A stretch of 64,000 nucleotides of DNA from Syntrophotalea acetylenica. GTDB taxonomy: Bacteria; Desulfobacterota; Desulfuromonadia; Desulfuromonadales; Syntrophotaleaceae. The position numbers were made by a program, and so were the translations under genes. The notes beneath the pieces were generated by a model, which did no database searches, had not been told where the DNA came from, and saw nothing but the letters and a program-made list of their open reading frames with translations. Shown piece after piece: positions 54,332 through 62,488 of this stretch. Numbering within the stretch: position 1 is the first letter of the stretch; each line of letters starts with the position of its first letter. The stretch lies in contig NZ_CP015455.1 of the NCBI RefSeq assembly GCF_001888165.1, forward strand, positions 2,350,001-2,414,000. The letters run 5' to 3'.

Positions 54332-55660
54332 TAGTGTCCCAACGTTTAGTTGAATAAAAACAACTGGTTATCGTTTTCCGTTGATGCGGCTGTGTAATCC
54401 GCGTCAACAAGTAGCTGATTTAACTGAATTCTCTCGAACGAGGTTACGCTTAATATCTGTAAAATTGTGTAGAGACTGGCCTCGATCTTGAGCCGTTTTT
54501 TCATAATGGCCACCAGCAGATAAACGGTTACTGCGATCCAGATCTGGGTTTTGACCGCATTTTCGCTGGTGCCGTAAAAACTCTTAATCCGCAGGTTCTG
54601 TTTGATCCAGCGGAAGAACTGCTCGATGTACCACCGGCGACGATAAAGCAAAGCAATCGATTCCGCCGGGAGCGTGAAGTTGTTGCTCAGAATGACGATG
54701 GTTTTGTCGGTCTCCAGGTCGCGCACTCTGACGCGACGTAGTTTCTCCGGATAATCGCGTGTCGCGTAATGCCCGGTGAACTTGACTGTTTGATCGCAAA
54801 GCAACCCGGTTTCTCGGTTTACGGGAGCGGAATAGAGTCGCCGGAAGGCCATGTTCTTCTTGGCCCGAATGACAAAGAAGGCATGGGCCTTGGTCATCCG
54901 ATAAAGACGAAAATAGTCGAGGTAGCCACGATCCATCACATAGGTGGCTCCGGCTTCCAAAGGCAGATCGTCGAAAACTGCGACCTCGTGCTCTTTGCCG
55001 TCTGAGATGTAAATGAACGTAGGAATGCTGCCGCGCAGATCCAGAAGGGTGTGTAGCTTGATTGCGCTCTTGGTCTGCCGAAACTCGGCCCATGGAAACA
55101 GCGTCAGACACAAATCGATTGTCGTTGCGTCCAAGGCATAGGCGGCCTGGTCGAGTTCGATGCCAAAATCCTCGTCCAGGTAGAGGCTGCGCGCCACCGG
55201 AATGAGGCTGTGAGCCAAGTCGGCATAAATTCGCCAGTCGCGGACCTTGTTGGCGTTGGCCAGAGTGTTCCTCGATACCTGGCTGCGGATGCCCATGTGA
55301 TAGAGCTTGTTGCTCTGTGCACGAAGACAGGCTTCGATATCGCGCAAGCTTTCGCGATACGTCAGTTGGGCGAAGGCCATACAGAGAAACTGGTCGAGAC
55401 AGGTGAATGACTTGACCTTGCGGTTTCCCTGGTAGCGTTTCACGCATTGCCGAAACGTGTGCAAGGGAAGATGGTCGATGACTTGAGAGAAAACCAGCTT
55501 GCCGGTGGCCATAGCACAGCTCCTGTCGTGAGGTAATGCAACCACACGCAGGATGATGCTGAAGCAGATTTTGTTTCAAGTCGATAACAGCCATTTTTTC
55601 TCGATAGTTTATTTATATCAGTTAGTTATGAACAATTTTTGATTTAACGTTGGGACACCA
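54332..55660 (-). mobile_element. IS4-family insertion sequence (about 1.33 kb)
   Basis: The ends are imperfect inverted repeats: TAGTGTCCCAACGTTTA on the left and, read inwards, TGGTGTCCCAACGTTAA on the right, bracketing one intact transposase gene. No clear target duplication is visible at the two junctions, although similar ATACAGACT words occur on both sides, so the ends may have been altered. Confidence 0.9.
54346..55512 (-). CDS. IS4-family DDE transposase
   Basis: A 388-aa intact transposase. The N-terminal DUF4372-type region (GKLVFSQVIDHLPLHTF, FAQLTYRESLRDIE) is followed by the DDE core: Asp in YALDATTID, Asp in YVMDRGYLDYF and the Y(2)R(3)E(6)K signature YRRRWYIEQFFRWIK. This resembles the ISPepr1 group of IS4. 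ATG 55512 (MATGKLVF) is the likely start. Its left inverted repeat lies just after the stop. Confidence 0.95.
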   Translation of the reverse strand: MATGKLVFSQVIDHLPLHTFRQCVKRYQGNRKVKSFTCLDQFLCMAFAQLTYRESLRDIEACLRAQSNKLYHMGIRSQVSRNTLANANKVRDWRIYADLAHSLIPVARSLYLDEDFGIELDQAAYALDATTIDLCLTLFPWAEFRQTKSAIKLHTLLDLRGSIPTFIYISDGKEHEVAVFDDLPLEAGATYVMDRGYLDYFRLYRMTKAHAFFVIRAKKNMAFRRLYSAPVNRETGLLCDQTVKFTGHYATRDYPEKLRRVRVRDLETDKTIVILSNNFTLPAESIALLYRRRWYIEQFFRWIKQNLRIKSFYGTSENAVKTQIWIAVTVYLLVAIMKKRLKIEASLYTILQILSVTSFERIQLNQLLVDADYTAASTENDNQLFLFN

Positions 55661-55663
55661 CTG

Positions 55664-55811
55664 ATACAGACTGTATAAATCGGGAAAAAAAATGTCTAAA
55701 AAATATATAGAACGTTGAATTTTTAGGTTTTGTCGGCGTTTTGATTTATTCCTAAAATCTTGCTTATATAGACCAGAAGAGCTTTATTAGTTGTCTTATA
55801 CAAACTGTATA
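55664..55811 (+). promoter_or_regulatory. Two dyad operators upstream of the HNH gene
   Basis: ATACA-GAC-TGTAT at 55664-55676 and TATACA-AAC-TGTATA at 55797-55811 share arms and spacer length. A third, half-preserved word (ATATACAGACT) lies left of the IS at 54319-54329. Similar TATACA/TGTATA arms with a 4-bp spacer precede the repressor gene at 62398-62413. Confidence 0.45.
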
Positions 55812-55849
55812 TTTCTAGTTGGCCTGCAAACAGAGGGAAGAGAAAGCTG

Positions 55850-56689
55850 ATGGCAACGCGAGACGATTTTCTAAAGCCAGTGAGGGAACTGCTTGCGCGA
55901 CGTGTCGGCTATCGATGCTCAAATCCCAATTGCCGAGTACTCACGGCTGGCCCAGGCGATGGTGACGACGGAACGGTTGACGTGGGTGTTGCGGCACATA
56001 TCACTGCCGCGGCGAAGGGCGGAAAACGCTATGACCCGCATTTAACGAAGGAAGAGCGGCGTTCGGCAGAGAACGGTATCTGGCTTTGCCAAGTACACGC
56101 TAAGCTTGTCGACGATGCACCGGAACGTTTCACGGTCGAACTGCTTCGCGAATGGAAGCGACTGTCAGAGCAAGCTGCGCGGCTCGAGATTGAAGAGCTT
56201 GACAAAGGACTACCAGCCCGGCAGGCGGCTGATATTGAGGCACTCAAAATCTATGCGGGGGCCTTTGATCGGAGTGCATTCAAAGACCATTTCCACGTTG
56301 AGATGAGCATGTCGGCCTTTGATCGGGCGATCCAGGATTCAGTCGTGGCACTTTCAACCGGCACGCTTCGAGACCGTGATGGGAATGTGCTGGCGCAGAC
56401 AATTGGGCGTTCAGCTTTGGAAAACCGGTCATGGCGCGAGAAGATCGGGGCCGTAATCGACTTGCTGAACACGATCGTGCGCCGTTTTGAGATCGCAGCA
56501 GCTTCAGGAGCAATCAAAATCCACGGTCGCGGCCGTGACCTGGAAACCTACTGCATTAATGATCACGAACTGGGGCACTGGATGGATGCGACTCGGGGTG
56601 AGGCCCTGAAGTTGTTTTCGGAGGTGCTGGCTGAGGCCGGACTCGACCCTTTGCCGTGGGCCCCATATCGACACTTCTCCCGTTGGTAA
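55850..56689 (+). CDS. HNH nuclease-like protein in an integron cassette
   Basis: A 279-aa protein. Residues 20-100 form an HNH-like zinc nuclease: CSNPNC, AAHITAAAKGGKRYDP (the AHI..A histidine) and ENGIWLCQVHAKLVDD (the Asn and final His). The rest (130-279) is a helical domain I do not recognise. It may be a standalone nuclease or an effector with a C-terminal sensor. The ATG follows GAGGGAAGAGAAAGCTG. An attC-like site starts 16 bp after its stop, so it belongs to a gene cassette. Confidence 0.82.
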   Translation: MATRDDFLKPVRELLARRVGYRCSNPNCRVLTAGPGDGDDGTVDVGVAAHITAAAKGGKRYDPHLTKEERRSAENGIWLCQVHAKLVDDAPERFTVELLREWKRLSEQAARLEIEELDKGLPARQAADIEALKIYAGAFDRSAFKDHFHVEMSMSAFDRAIQDSVVALSTGTLRDRDGNVLAQTIGRSALENRSWREKIGAVIDLLNTIVRRFEIAAASGAIKIHGRGRDLETYCINDHELGHWMDATRGEALKLFSEVLAEAGLDPLPWAPYRHFSRW

Positions 56690-56705
56690 CTGTACATAAA
56701 GAAAG

Positions 56706-56777
56706 GGCCAACAACGCCATGTACTCGGACGGGAATTCCGCTGCGCTTCATTCTCGCCGGTGATGGCCACGTTAGGC
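56706..56777 (+). other. attC site 1 (integron cassette recombination site)
   Basis: It ends in GTTAGGC (core R') and starts with GGCCAAC (R'', one base off consensus). Inner boxes CGCCAT and ATGGCC pair, with an imperfect stem and a loop between. The length of 72 bp is in the normal range. Confidence 0.75.
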
Positions 56778-56916
56778 CCAAATTTGCGATTTATAACTCT
56801 TATCAAAGGAGGAAAAAATGTGAAGGGCCATAAATAAAGAAACGTAAAGGGTCGATTTTGTTTTCTTATTTTGCTGAATGGTAAGAGTTTTCTAAGGATT
56901 CGATTAAGGAGAAACC

Positions 56917-57141
56917 ATGGGTTTTTTTAGCTCAGATAAATGCGATTGTTGCGGTGCAAAAGTAAATACGGGAATGAAATCAAAGCATTGTGGCCACTGG
57001 ATATGCTCCAACTGCATTGTTCAACGTAGTACCCGTACTTCTCATATGTTTGGAAAGGATACTATGCTTTGTCCTGTTTGCGGAAAGGATACTGGCATTC
57101 ACCATGATGCCATTGTGGCCAGAATGCAGGGAAGGGGCTAA
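56917..57141 (+). CDS. Small zinc-binding cassette protein
   Basis: A 74-aa protein with eight or more zinc-type ligands: CDCCGAK, CGHWICSNC and CPVCGK, like a compact RING or zinc ribbon. AAGGAG precedes the ATG. An attC site begins 4 bp after its stop, so it is a cassette gene. The target is unknown; a nucleic-acid or protein adaptor role is possible. Confidence 0.8.
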   Translation: MGFFSSDKCDCCGAKVNTGMKSKHCGHWICSNCIVQRSTRTSHMFGKDTMLCPVCGKDTGIHHDAIVARMQGRG

Positions 57142-57145
57142 TTCT

Positions 57146-57226
57146 GCCTAACAGCATAACCAGCTGGGGAAAGCTGCTCCGCTTCGCTATGCAGTTTTCC
57201 CCAGCTGGTTATGCTGAGCGTTAGGT
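57146..57226 (+). other. attC site 2 (textbook)
   Basis: GCCTAAC at the start and GTTAGGT at the end fit RYYYAAC and GTTRRRY. Between them a perfect 20-bp stem (AGCATAACCAGCTGGGGAAA and its complement) encloses a CTGCTCCGCTTCGCTATG-type loop common in attC sites. Confidence 0.93.
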
Positions 57227-57232
57227 TGGAGA

Positions 57233-57556
57233 ATGGAAATGATTACAGACATACCAGAAGAACTTGCACAAGACCCATGGTTCAAGATCGTTGATTTCTT
57301 ACAGCAGAACTGGGCTGTTGTGCTCGAGCGAGAAGACGACGTTCTTGTCGTGTTCTACGACGACACATGCGGAGTGTTTGACAAAATGCCGTTCCCCACG
57401 TCTGATAAAGCTGAGCAAGCACTGCGGCGCAACGGTTTCTCAAAATTTCTTGAGGATAAGAGAGCGCAGGAGTTCATTGGTTTACCAAGAGGGGAGTTCG
57501 CTGAGCGATCTCATCCAAATGGAAAGATCTACTCTAGTGGACGATTCTGGCACTGA
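57233..57556 (+). CDS. Cassette protein of unknown function
   Basis: A 107-aa acidic-aromatic protein (EDDVLVVFYDDTCGVFDKM), with no known domain. It starts 7 bp after attC site 2 and ends 5 bp before another attC left core, so it is a complete cassette gene. Many integron cassettes carry short proteins of this kind, often toxins, antitoxins or antiphage factors; none of these roles can be shown here. Confidence 0.78.
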   Translation: MEMITDIPEELAQDPWFKIVDFLQQNWAVVLEREDDVLVVFYDDTCGVFDKMPFPTSDKAEQALRRNGFSKFLEDKRAQEFIGLPRGEFAERSHPNGKIYSSGRFWH

Positions 57557-57560
57557 GAAA

Positions 57561-57600
57561 GCCTAACCCTTATCAGGACCCCGTTCGTCAAGAGCGCAAT
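57561..57600 (+). other. Truncated attC site 3
   Basis: GCCTAAC starts the site, but no GTTRRRY core or complementary arm is found before the partition genes, so the array was cut here by a deletion or rearrangement. Confidence 0.6.
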
Positions 57601-57689
57601 AGCCCCGCGAATAAAAAGATCAAATTTTTTTGCACATTGAATTTCAATCGACACATTTCGCGATCTTTTGCCAGTTTCGCACATCTTTT

Positions 57690-57965
57690 TCATCGAAAAA
57701 TATCGTCCAGATTTGTTTTGGACGCCTTTGCTTCTTCACAATCTTCTGTGATTGCAGGTTCCAGCATCTCTGGTTTGAGTTCCACCTCCTGAGGATGAAC
57801 GGTCCTTAGAAAAGCAGCCAGTTGTGCTTGGCCTTCCTCCGTCCGAAGATAGTGCCGCAACGCAGCGACAACAAACGCAGACTGTTTCCTTGCCCCCCGC
57901 AGAGCATCCAACGCCTTGAGAATATCGGGATCATGAACGGTGAGCCGTAAAAGACAGGTTGCCAT
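57690..57965 (-). CDS. parR: ParR/StbB-like partition adaptor
   Basis: A 91-aa protein with a ribbon-helix-helix-like start (ATCLLRLTVHDPDILKALDAL, then ARKQSAFVVAALRHYL) and an acidic C-terminal tail, as in ParR/StbB adaptors that link centromere DNA to ParM filaments. The start is ATG 57965, 13 bp after the ParM stop; the longer frame extends into parM. The pairing with a ParM gene supports the call. Confidence 0.82.
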   Translation of the reverse strand: MATCLLRLTVHDPDILKALDALRGARKQSAFVVAALRHYLRTEEGQAQLAAFLRTVHPQEVELKPEMLEPAITEDCEEAKASKTNLDDIFR

Positions 57966-57978
57966 GCGCCTCACCTCC

Positions 57979-58854
57979 TTAACCGTCCGCCAGGGCAAAC
58001 CCTGAAGCATTGGCGAACTCGGGTTCAGCCAGGATCTTGATGGTCACCTTCGTCGATGAGATGGTGTCCCTGATCAAGGTCGCCCCTCCCCCGAAAATCA
58101 ACACCGTTCCGAAATCGGCCTTAAGTCCCAGGTGGGCCTGAAGTTCCCCGTGGATATCCCGCAGAACGTCCTCGATGTACGTCTTGGCCGCTTTTTCGAT
58201 GTCATGACGGATATCGTGGCGGTCGAAGCCGTACTGGATATAGCCCTGCTCGATCAGGTAGCTGACCTCGACCGGCGTAAAGGTGCGCGAGGGCGCGAAA
58301 TCCCGGATGTTCGGCAGGAGCAGTTGGGTTGCCATCTGATGGACGCCACGCTTGTAGAAGGTGTCGCCGTAGATGATCTCCCGGTTGGCTCCGGAAAAGA
58401 GCGTAAAGATGACCGTGTTGAATCCGATATCCACTGCCAGGACATTTCCATTCTCATCGGGATGCTGGCTAAGAAAAAGCCGGATGCCACCAAGCCCTTG
58501 CGGAAGCACTCGAACATCAGTCCACCCGCTGCCGTTAAGCACTTTGGTCAACGTCCTTATCAAACCGGCCGGCCGCCCCTTGTCGGTAGTCCAGGCCCCG
58601 TAGGGAACGCCGACCACCAACGGAGAGTCTTGCGTAACATTTCCTGCCGAGGCAGCTGCTTCGACAAACACCGGATAGCAGTGAACCAGTTCTTCCACCG
58701 TTTTGATATAGCTGGACCCGGCGCTGAGAAGTGCCTCGTCACCCACGACCGTTTGGCCGTCCGAGCCGCGCCGGTAGGCGGAAAAGATTCTTCCTCTTTT
58801 TTCCCCATAGATCCATTTCAGCGAGGAAAATCCCAAATCGCATACAAAAAGCAT
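57979..58854 (-). CDS. parM: ParM/StbA-like plasmid partition actin
   Basis: A 291-aa actin-like ATPase that pushes plasmid copies apart. Phosphate 1 loop VCDLGFSSLKW near residue 4, phosphate 2 loop LAVDIGFNTVIF near 140 and an adenosine motif IFGGGATLIRDT near 253. The length is normal. GGGAGG precedes the ATG. It heads a two-gene operon with parR. A centromere would be expected upstream (58855-59171), but I could not define repeats there. Confidence 0.92.
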   Translation of the reverse strand: MLFVCDLGFSSLKWIYGEKRGRIFSAYRRGSDGQTVVGDEALLSAGSSYIKTVEELVHCYPVFVEAAASAGNVTQDSPLVVGVPYGAWTTDKGRPAGLIRTLTKVLNGSGWTDVRVLPQGLGGIRLFLSQHPDENGNVLAVDIGFNTVIFTLFSGANREIIYGDTFYKRGVHQMATQLLLPNIRDFAPSRTFTPVEVSYLIEQGYIQYGFDRHDIRHDIEKAAKTYIEDVLRDIHGELQAHLGLKADFGTVLIFGGGATLIRDTISSTKVTIKILAEPEFANASGFALADG

Positions 58855-59171
58855 CTTGATCCTCCCTTGTTTACAAAAATGTTGACGGCGCCGGTAGTGT
58901 GTCTACTTCAGTTGACCGTTTCGGCTACTAAGATGTGGAGATGTACGTGTTTTATGGCTTTTTGTCTCCTAAAAAATCAACTTAGCCGAAAATGTAAATA
59001 TGCCCTCTGAATATGGATCGGGAAAAGGGGGAGGAATTTGCGGAAGAAAATTCAGAGAACCATGATGCTGCCAAGAGGACGTCAACGCTCTCGGCAATAT
59101 TTTGCCTGTTTTAATGCAGCGCGGGGATGTGATAGGCTGCCTTGCAACATTGCATACAAAAGGCAAGAACC
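58855..59171. other. Gap between parM and the zinc-ribbon gene
   Basis: About 320 bp carrying the divergent promoters and possibly the parC centromere. No clear iterated repeat was found by eye. No gene seen. Confidence 0.4.
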
Positions 59172-59411
59172 ATGGCACGAATAGGAATTTGCAAAAAGTG
59201 TGGCATAAAGGCCGAGGTGTCCATCAAGGGATATTGCCGGAAGTGCTTCTCTCTTGGGGAAAACCGTTACCGATATGATAAACGCAAGAAACGCGTTTGC
59301 CGGATCTGCCACAAGCTGGAGGTTATTGCCGCCCATGGCGCATGTAATCGTTGCTACCAGCGTCTTTACCGTCGCCAATACCGTGCGAAGCAGCGCAGAC
59401 CGTTAAAATAA
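59172..59411 (+). CDS. Small basic zinc-ribbon protein
   Basis: A 79-aa protein with two CxxC...CxxC zinc ribbons (CKKCGI...CRKC and CRICHK...CNRC) and a very basic C-terminus, suggesting nucleic-acid binding. The ATG at 59172 is preferred to the earlier in-frame start. It is transcribed alone, convergent with the gene at 59464-59886. Such small plasmid zinc-finger proteins are common, with unknown roles. Confidence 0.72.
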   Translation: MARIGICKKCGIKAEVSIKGYCRKCFSLGENRYRYDKRKKRVCRICHKLEVIAAHGACNRCYQRLYRRQYRAKQRRPLK

Positions 59412-59463
59412 ATCATCATGAACAGGAAGAGCCGGTTTCCGGCCTCAACGAGACAGTCCCTGT

Positions 59464-59886
59464 CTATTCCTTTGCCTCTCGAAAATCCAGGCGCTTGCCA
59501 CGGCGAATGTCGTAGGCTATCGTCCTTACCTTTTTAACCTGTTCTTCTGAAAGATTCGCGCCCAGATAGTGCCTGACCCTGCCAATAATGTCCCTGGTGT
59601 ACACGCGGGTGCCTTTCTTCGCATTCAAATAACAGGAAAGCGCATATCTCTCGGCCCGGCTCAAATCGGGCTCCAGAAGCAGCTTCCGGCGATAATCCTT
59701 GCTAAGTGGCGCCAACATCCTTCGCGCGTACCAGGGCTTCCCCCAGACATGCCCGAGGAGCACAAGGCCGCGCAGGTCGTCGTCGGAAACAGGATCTGTG
59801 ATTACGCCATCCCTGTGCAAGCGGGACAGGACCGCTTTCGGAAGCTCAACAAGCTGTGCGGCAAGTTTGATTGGCGTTCCCTGCAT
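59464..59886 (-). CDS. Hypothetical basic protein of the rep operon
   Basis: A 140-aa basic, helical protein. GGAGG lies 5 nt before the ATG. It overlaps the end of the XRE regulator gene by about 40 bp, so it is the last gene of the operon. No domain recognised; its start (LAAQLVELPKAVLSRLHRDG) looks like a possible winged-helix or short HTH. Confidence 0.7.
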   Translation of the reverse strand: MQGTPIKLAAQLVELPKAVLSRLHRDGVITDPVSDDDLRGLVLLGHVWGKPWYARRMLAPLSKDYRRKLLLEPDLSRAERYALSCYLNAKKGTRVYTRDIIGRVRHYLGANLSEEQVKKVRTIAYDIRRGKRLDFREAKE

Positions 59887-60334
59887 CGCGTCCTCCGTTT
59901 TTTGATTTGGGCTCCAGAAGGTCTACCAGATTCTTGATGATCTCCCCGGCACGTTGCGGGTCAACTTCATACAGCACGGCCTGCTCATAGGCCATGGCCA
60001 GCATTTTTCCAAACCGTGGGCCAAGCCCGGGAGGAGCCAGCTCGCGGGCAGCGCTGCCGATATGTTCAAGAAGGGGTCTTTTGTACCCCACTTTCAGCGC
60101 GGGCTTTTCGTTTTCTGAAATGCCCAGGAGCAGCCAGTCGGCATTTACCTGCTCGAGATGGCAAAGTTTGATCAGAAAATTTGAATTCGGCGGCCTCTCC
60201 CCTCTTTCGTAATTCAGCAGGGTGTTTGCGTGGACCCCAAGCTTCTCGGCGTATTCGGCGGCTTTTTTCGTGCCTCGCAGGTATCGGATTCTCTTGCCCA
60301 GGGTCGAAAATTTTTCAGGCAATTCGGTATTCAT
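59846..60334 (-). CDS. XRE-family helix-turn-helix regulator
   Basis: A 162-aa protein with an N-terminal XRE domain (LGKRIRYLRGTKKAAEYAEKLGV, HANTLLNYERGERPP) and a helical C-terminal half without a peptidase motif. It overlaps the sigma-like gene upstream (20 bp) and the small basic gene downstream. It probably controls plasmid maintenance or transfer genes together with the S24 repressor at 62489. Confidence 0.88.
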   Translation of the reverse strand: MNTELPEKFSTLGKRIRYLRGTKKAAEYAEKLGVHANTLLNYERGERPPNSNFLIKLCHLEQVNADWLLLGISENEKPALKVGYKRPLLEHIGSAARELAPPGLGPRFGKMLAMAYEQAVLYEVDPQRAGEIIKNLVDLLEPKSKNGGRDAGNANQTCRTAC

Positions 60335-60998
60335 GGATTTTGTTGCCCCTCGACTTGCTTAAATGTTGATGTGTCGGTCGGGATAGCCCATCGATAACAG
60401 CCAGCCTGCGGGTCTCGATGTCTGCCTTTTGAATCGCCAATTGTCGATTGGCAACAAGGCGAGCCAGGCGGCGGTATACCCGATTCAGCGATTGCCTGAC
60501 ATTGGCTGGAGAGCATTCCAGATTTCGCGCGATTTCCCTGATAGCCTGCCGCCCGCCGTGGATACCGAGCGCCCTGGACAGAACCTTCTTTTCCGCCTCA
60601 GTCAGGTGATGTTGAATAAGCAGGTAGAGCCGGTCGATGTCGACCTGGGATCTGGATTTGTCCTGCCGGTCCACAAAATCCCAGGGGCGGTCGTCCTCTG
60701 AGTGGCAGATAGTTGCCGGAGGCGATTTGGACCCCCCGTGGTGTTTCGATTCCGGATGGGGAGTCACTTCCGTTATGCGGCGTCTGAAAATAATCCAGAA
60801 ACAGGGCACGAAAGGTATGTGCCGATCTCTGGCGATTTGAACTGCCGCCAACGCCGCTGCATAGGCATCCTGAAGATAGTCCTCCTGGTCGTAGGGGCCA
60901 AAGGGAAGGTATTTCCGTATATGGCCAAGGATAGTCTTCGCGTTTTGATTTACCCACCGAACCGCCTCCTCGCTCGTGGGTTCCTTGTTTTTCATCAT
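60315..60998 (-). CDS. Sigma-70-family-like factor
   Basis: A 227-aa protein with sigma region 2 (ILGHIRKYLPFGPYDQEDYLQ, DRHIPFVPCFWIIFRRRIT) and region 4 (LTEAEKKVLSRAL, QAIREIARNLECSPANVRQSL), separated by a polar linker. ATG 60998 follows GGGAGG. It is encoded downstream of repA and its iterons and overlaps the XRE gene. Plasmid sigma-like proteins of this type are seldom studied; it may direct transcription of transfer genes. Confidence 0.8.
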   Translation of the reverse strand: MMKNKEPTSEEAVRWVNQNAKTILGHIRKYLPFGPYDQEDYLQDAYAAALAAVQIARDRHIPFVPCFWIIFRRRITEVTPHPESKHHGGSKSPPATICHSEDDRPWDFVDRQDKSRSQVDIDRLYLLIQHHLTEAEKKVLSRALGIHGGRQAIREIARNLECSPANVRQSLNRVYRRLARLVANRQLAIQKADIETRRLAVIDGLSRPTHQHLSKSRGNKIHEYRIA

Positions 60999-61167
60999 GT
61001 TGCCTCCCTGATTCCGCTCAATCTTCCAGTGGAACATCGGAAAATCTGGCTGCCGGTGACCCCTCTGGCCACCTGCGCGTTAAAGATTTTAAGGTTTAAA
61101 GTTAAACGCGCGCGCGTGTTACGGGTTTTGCAACTACCTGTCGTTTTTAAACTTTTTGCCTGTTTGT

Positions 61168-61253
61168 GCATCTAAAAGTACGTGTCGGGGCGCATGTGAA
61201 AGTACGTGCCTATCCACAGGTTCAGCGCACGTGAAAGTACGTGTCTATCCACA
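61168..61253. other. oriV: Probable replication origin: three iterons and two DnaA-box-like sites
   Basis: GCAYSTRAAAGTACGTGYC occurs at 61168, 61192 and 61227. The second and third copies are each followed directly by CTATCCACA, one base from the DnaA box TTATCCACA. It lies 25 bp after the repA stop, near an A/T-rich stretch and an alternating CG run (61108-61118). Iterons next to DnaA boxes by an initiator gene are the standard mark of theta-type origins. Confidence 0.8.
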
Positions 61254-61278
61254 GATCGGGAGCCTTTGAAGCCATGGG

Positions 61279-62136
61279 TCATCGGCCCTGCCTCCGCCTG
61301 GGTTTGTCCAGCTTCGCAACCAGGTCGGCCATTTGCGCCTTGGCCCCCTTTGTTGCTCGGACGTAGAATGTCACCGCGTCGGCCTCGGGGTCGTAATCCA
61401 CGCGGTAGTCGGGCAGTTCGTTGGTTCTGGTAAGTTTTTTGATATCGCCCCTGAAGTTTCGCAGTGGCGCGGTGCTGCCACTTTTCTCGTGCAATGCCTT
61501 GAGTTTTACCCGCCACTTGGGTTGTCCTCCGCAATGCTTGCGTGCCAGTTCATAAAGGCGCCGCTCGAGCGGCTTGCGCAGATGGAAATACTCCCGGCTC
61601 AGGGTCAGCACATGACGGGCTTTCACTGAGCGCCACAGCCATTCGGGAAGCGTTACTTCGACGGCCACCATACGGTTGTCTTCGTTGCGTTCGATGACGC
61701 GCCAGGATTCGACCAGCCCGAAACCGCGCCGCTCGCGGTAATCGTCCGTTTTGATGTTTGTCTCGATCCGCGTCCCGGCGAGGCGTCCTAGCGCTTCGGT
61801 CATGCGCTGATAGCCCACACCAGCGGTGGGGCGGTTCGTGGTTACCAGGAAATCGTAGGCCGTGAAACGCACGGTACGCCCCACATCCTCCCGGCCCCTG
61901 TTGATCGCCTCCATGAGATGGCTGATGCAGTAAATCCACAAATCCTTGTCGTGGATGGTTGCGCAGCCGCTATGCCCCGGTTTGATGGTCACGGAGAAAC
62001 CGTTTCTTCCGTAGCTGCGGATTCGCTTGTCGCCTGATTTCAGGGCAAATAGCGGATGCTCCATGCTGGTCATGTCTGCTTTCGGTGAAGGATCGAGGAT
62101 GTCCGCTACGAAGAAATCGCGCTGCGGGTGAGCCAT
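61279..62136 (-). CDS. repA: Replication initiator RepA (RPA family)
   Basis: A 285-aa initiator: SVTIKPGHSGCATIHDKDLW, AYDFLVTTNRPTAGVGYQ, VTLPEWLWRSV, HVLTLSREYFHLRKPLERRL, all blocks of the plasmid replication initiator protein A family (PF10134), a double winged-helix protein that binds iterons. AAAGG lies 8 nt before the ATG. Its iterons lie just beyond its stop codon. Its presence means the whole window is probably plasmid-borne. Confidence 0.92.
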   Translation of the reverse strand: MAHPQRDFFVADILDPSPKADMTSMEHPLFALKSGDKRIRSYGRNGFSVTIKPGHSGCATIHDKDLWIYCISHLMEAINRGREDVGRTVRFTAYDFLVTTNRPTAGVGYQRMTEALGRLAGTRIETNIKTDDYRERRGFGLVESWRVIERNEDNRMVAVEVTLPEWLWRSVKARHVLTLSREYFHLRKPLERRLYELARKHCGGQPKWRVKLKALHEKSGSTAPLRNFRGDIKKLTRTNELPDYRVDYDPEADAVTFYVRATKGAKAQMADLVAKLDKPRRRQGR

Positions 62137-62488
62137 GTCGGTAACCTTTTTGCTGTCACAAGCGCCCGCTGGTTAGATTGTTGCGGTTTTTTGTTGCCGC
62201 GATATCTGACTTCTCCACCATTTACCGATGCAACGCTTCGACGAAAATCCTCATAATCCGAATGTGTTTAGCCTTCACCAGGTCGGGGTCAACCTCGCGA
62301 AATTCAAATGTTGCTTTGGAAAAACAAGAATTTGTGTTAGCATGAGTCATTTTTAAACTTGGATAAATTGGGCCAGCTATATGAAAATAATTTTATCTAT
62401 ACAATTGTGTATAAAATAGCCATACGTGTATGTCAAGAAAATTTTATGTTTGGATTTAGACAAACGTATAAATATGGGGTCTGGTGAT
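62137..62488. promoter_or_regulatory. Divergent control region between repA and the S24 repressor
   Basis: A 350-bp A/T-rich gap. It contains the dyads TATACA-ATTG-TGTATA (62398-62413) and CATAC-GT-GTATG (62421-62432), and a further ACGTATA-like half site at 62464. These are likely operators for the adjacent repressor, placed to control its own promoter and perhaps repA. Confidence 0.55.

Noticed and set aside
54584-55594. 336-codon second frame across the IS4 element
   Set aside because: Overlaps the intact transposase in another frame and has no DDE signature.
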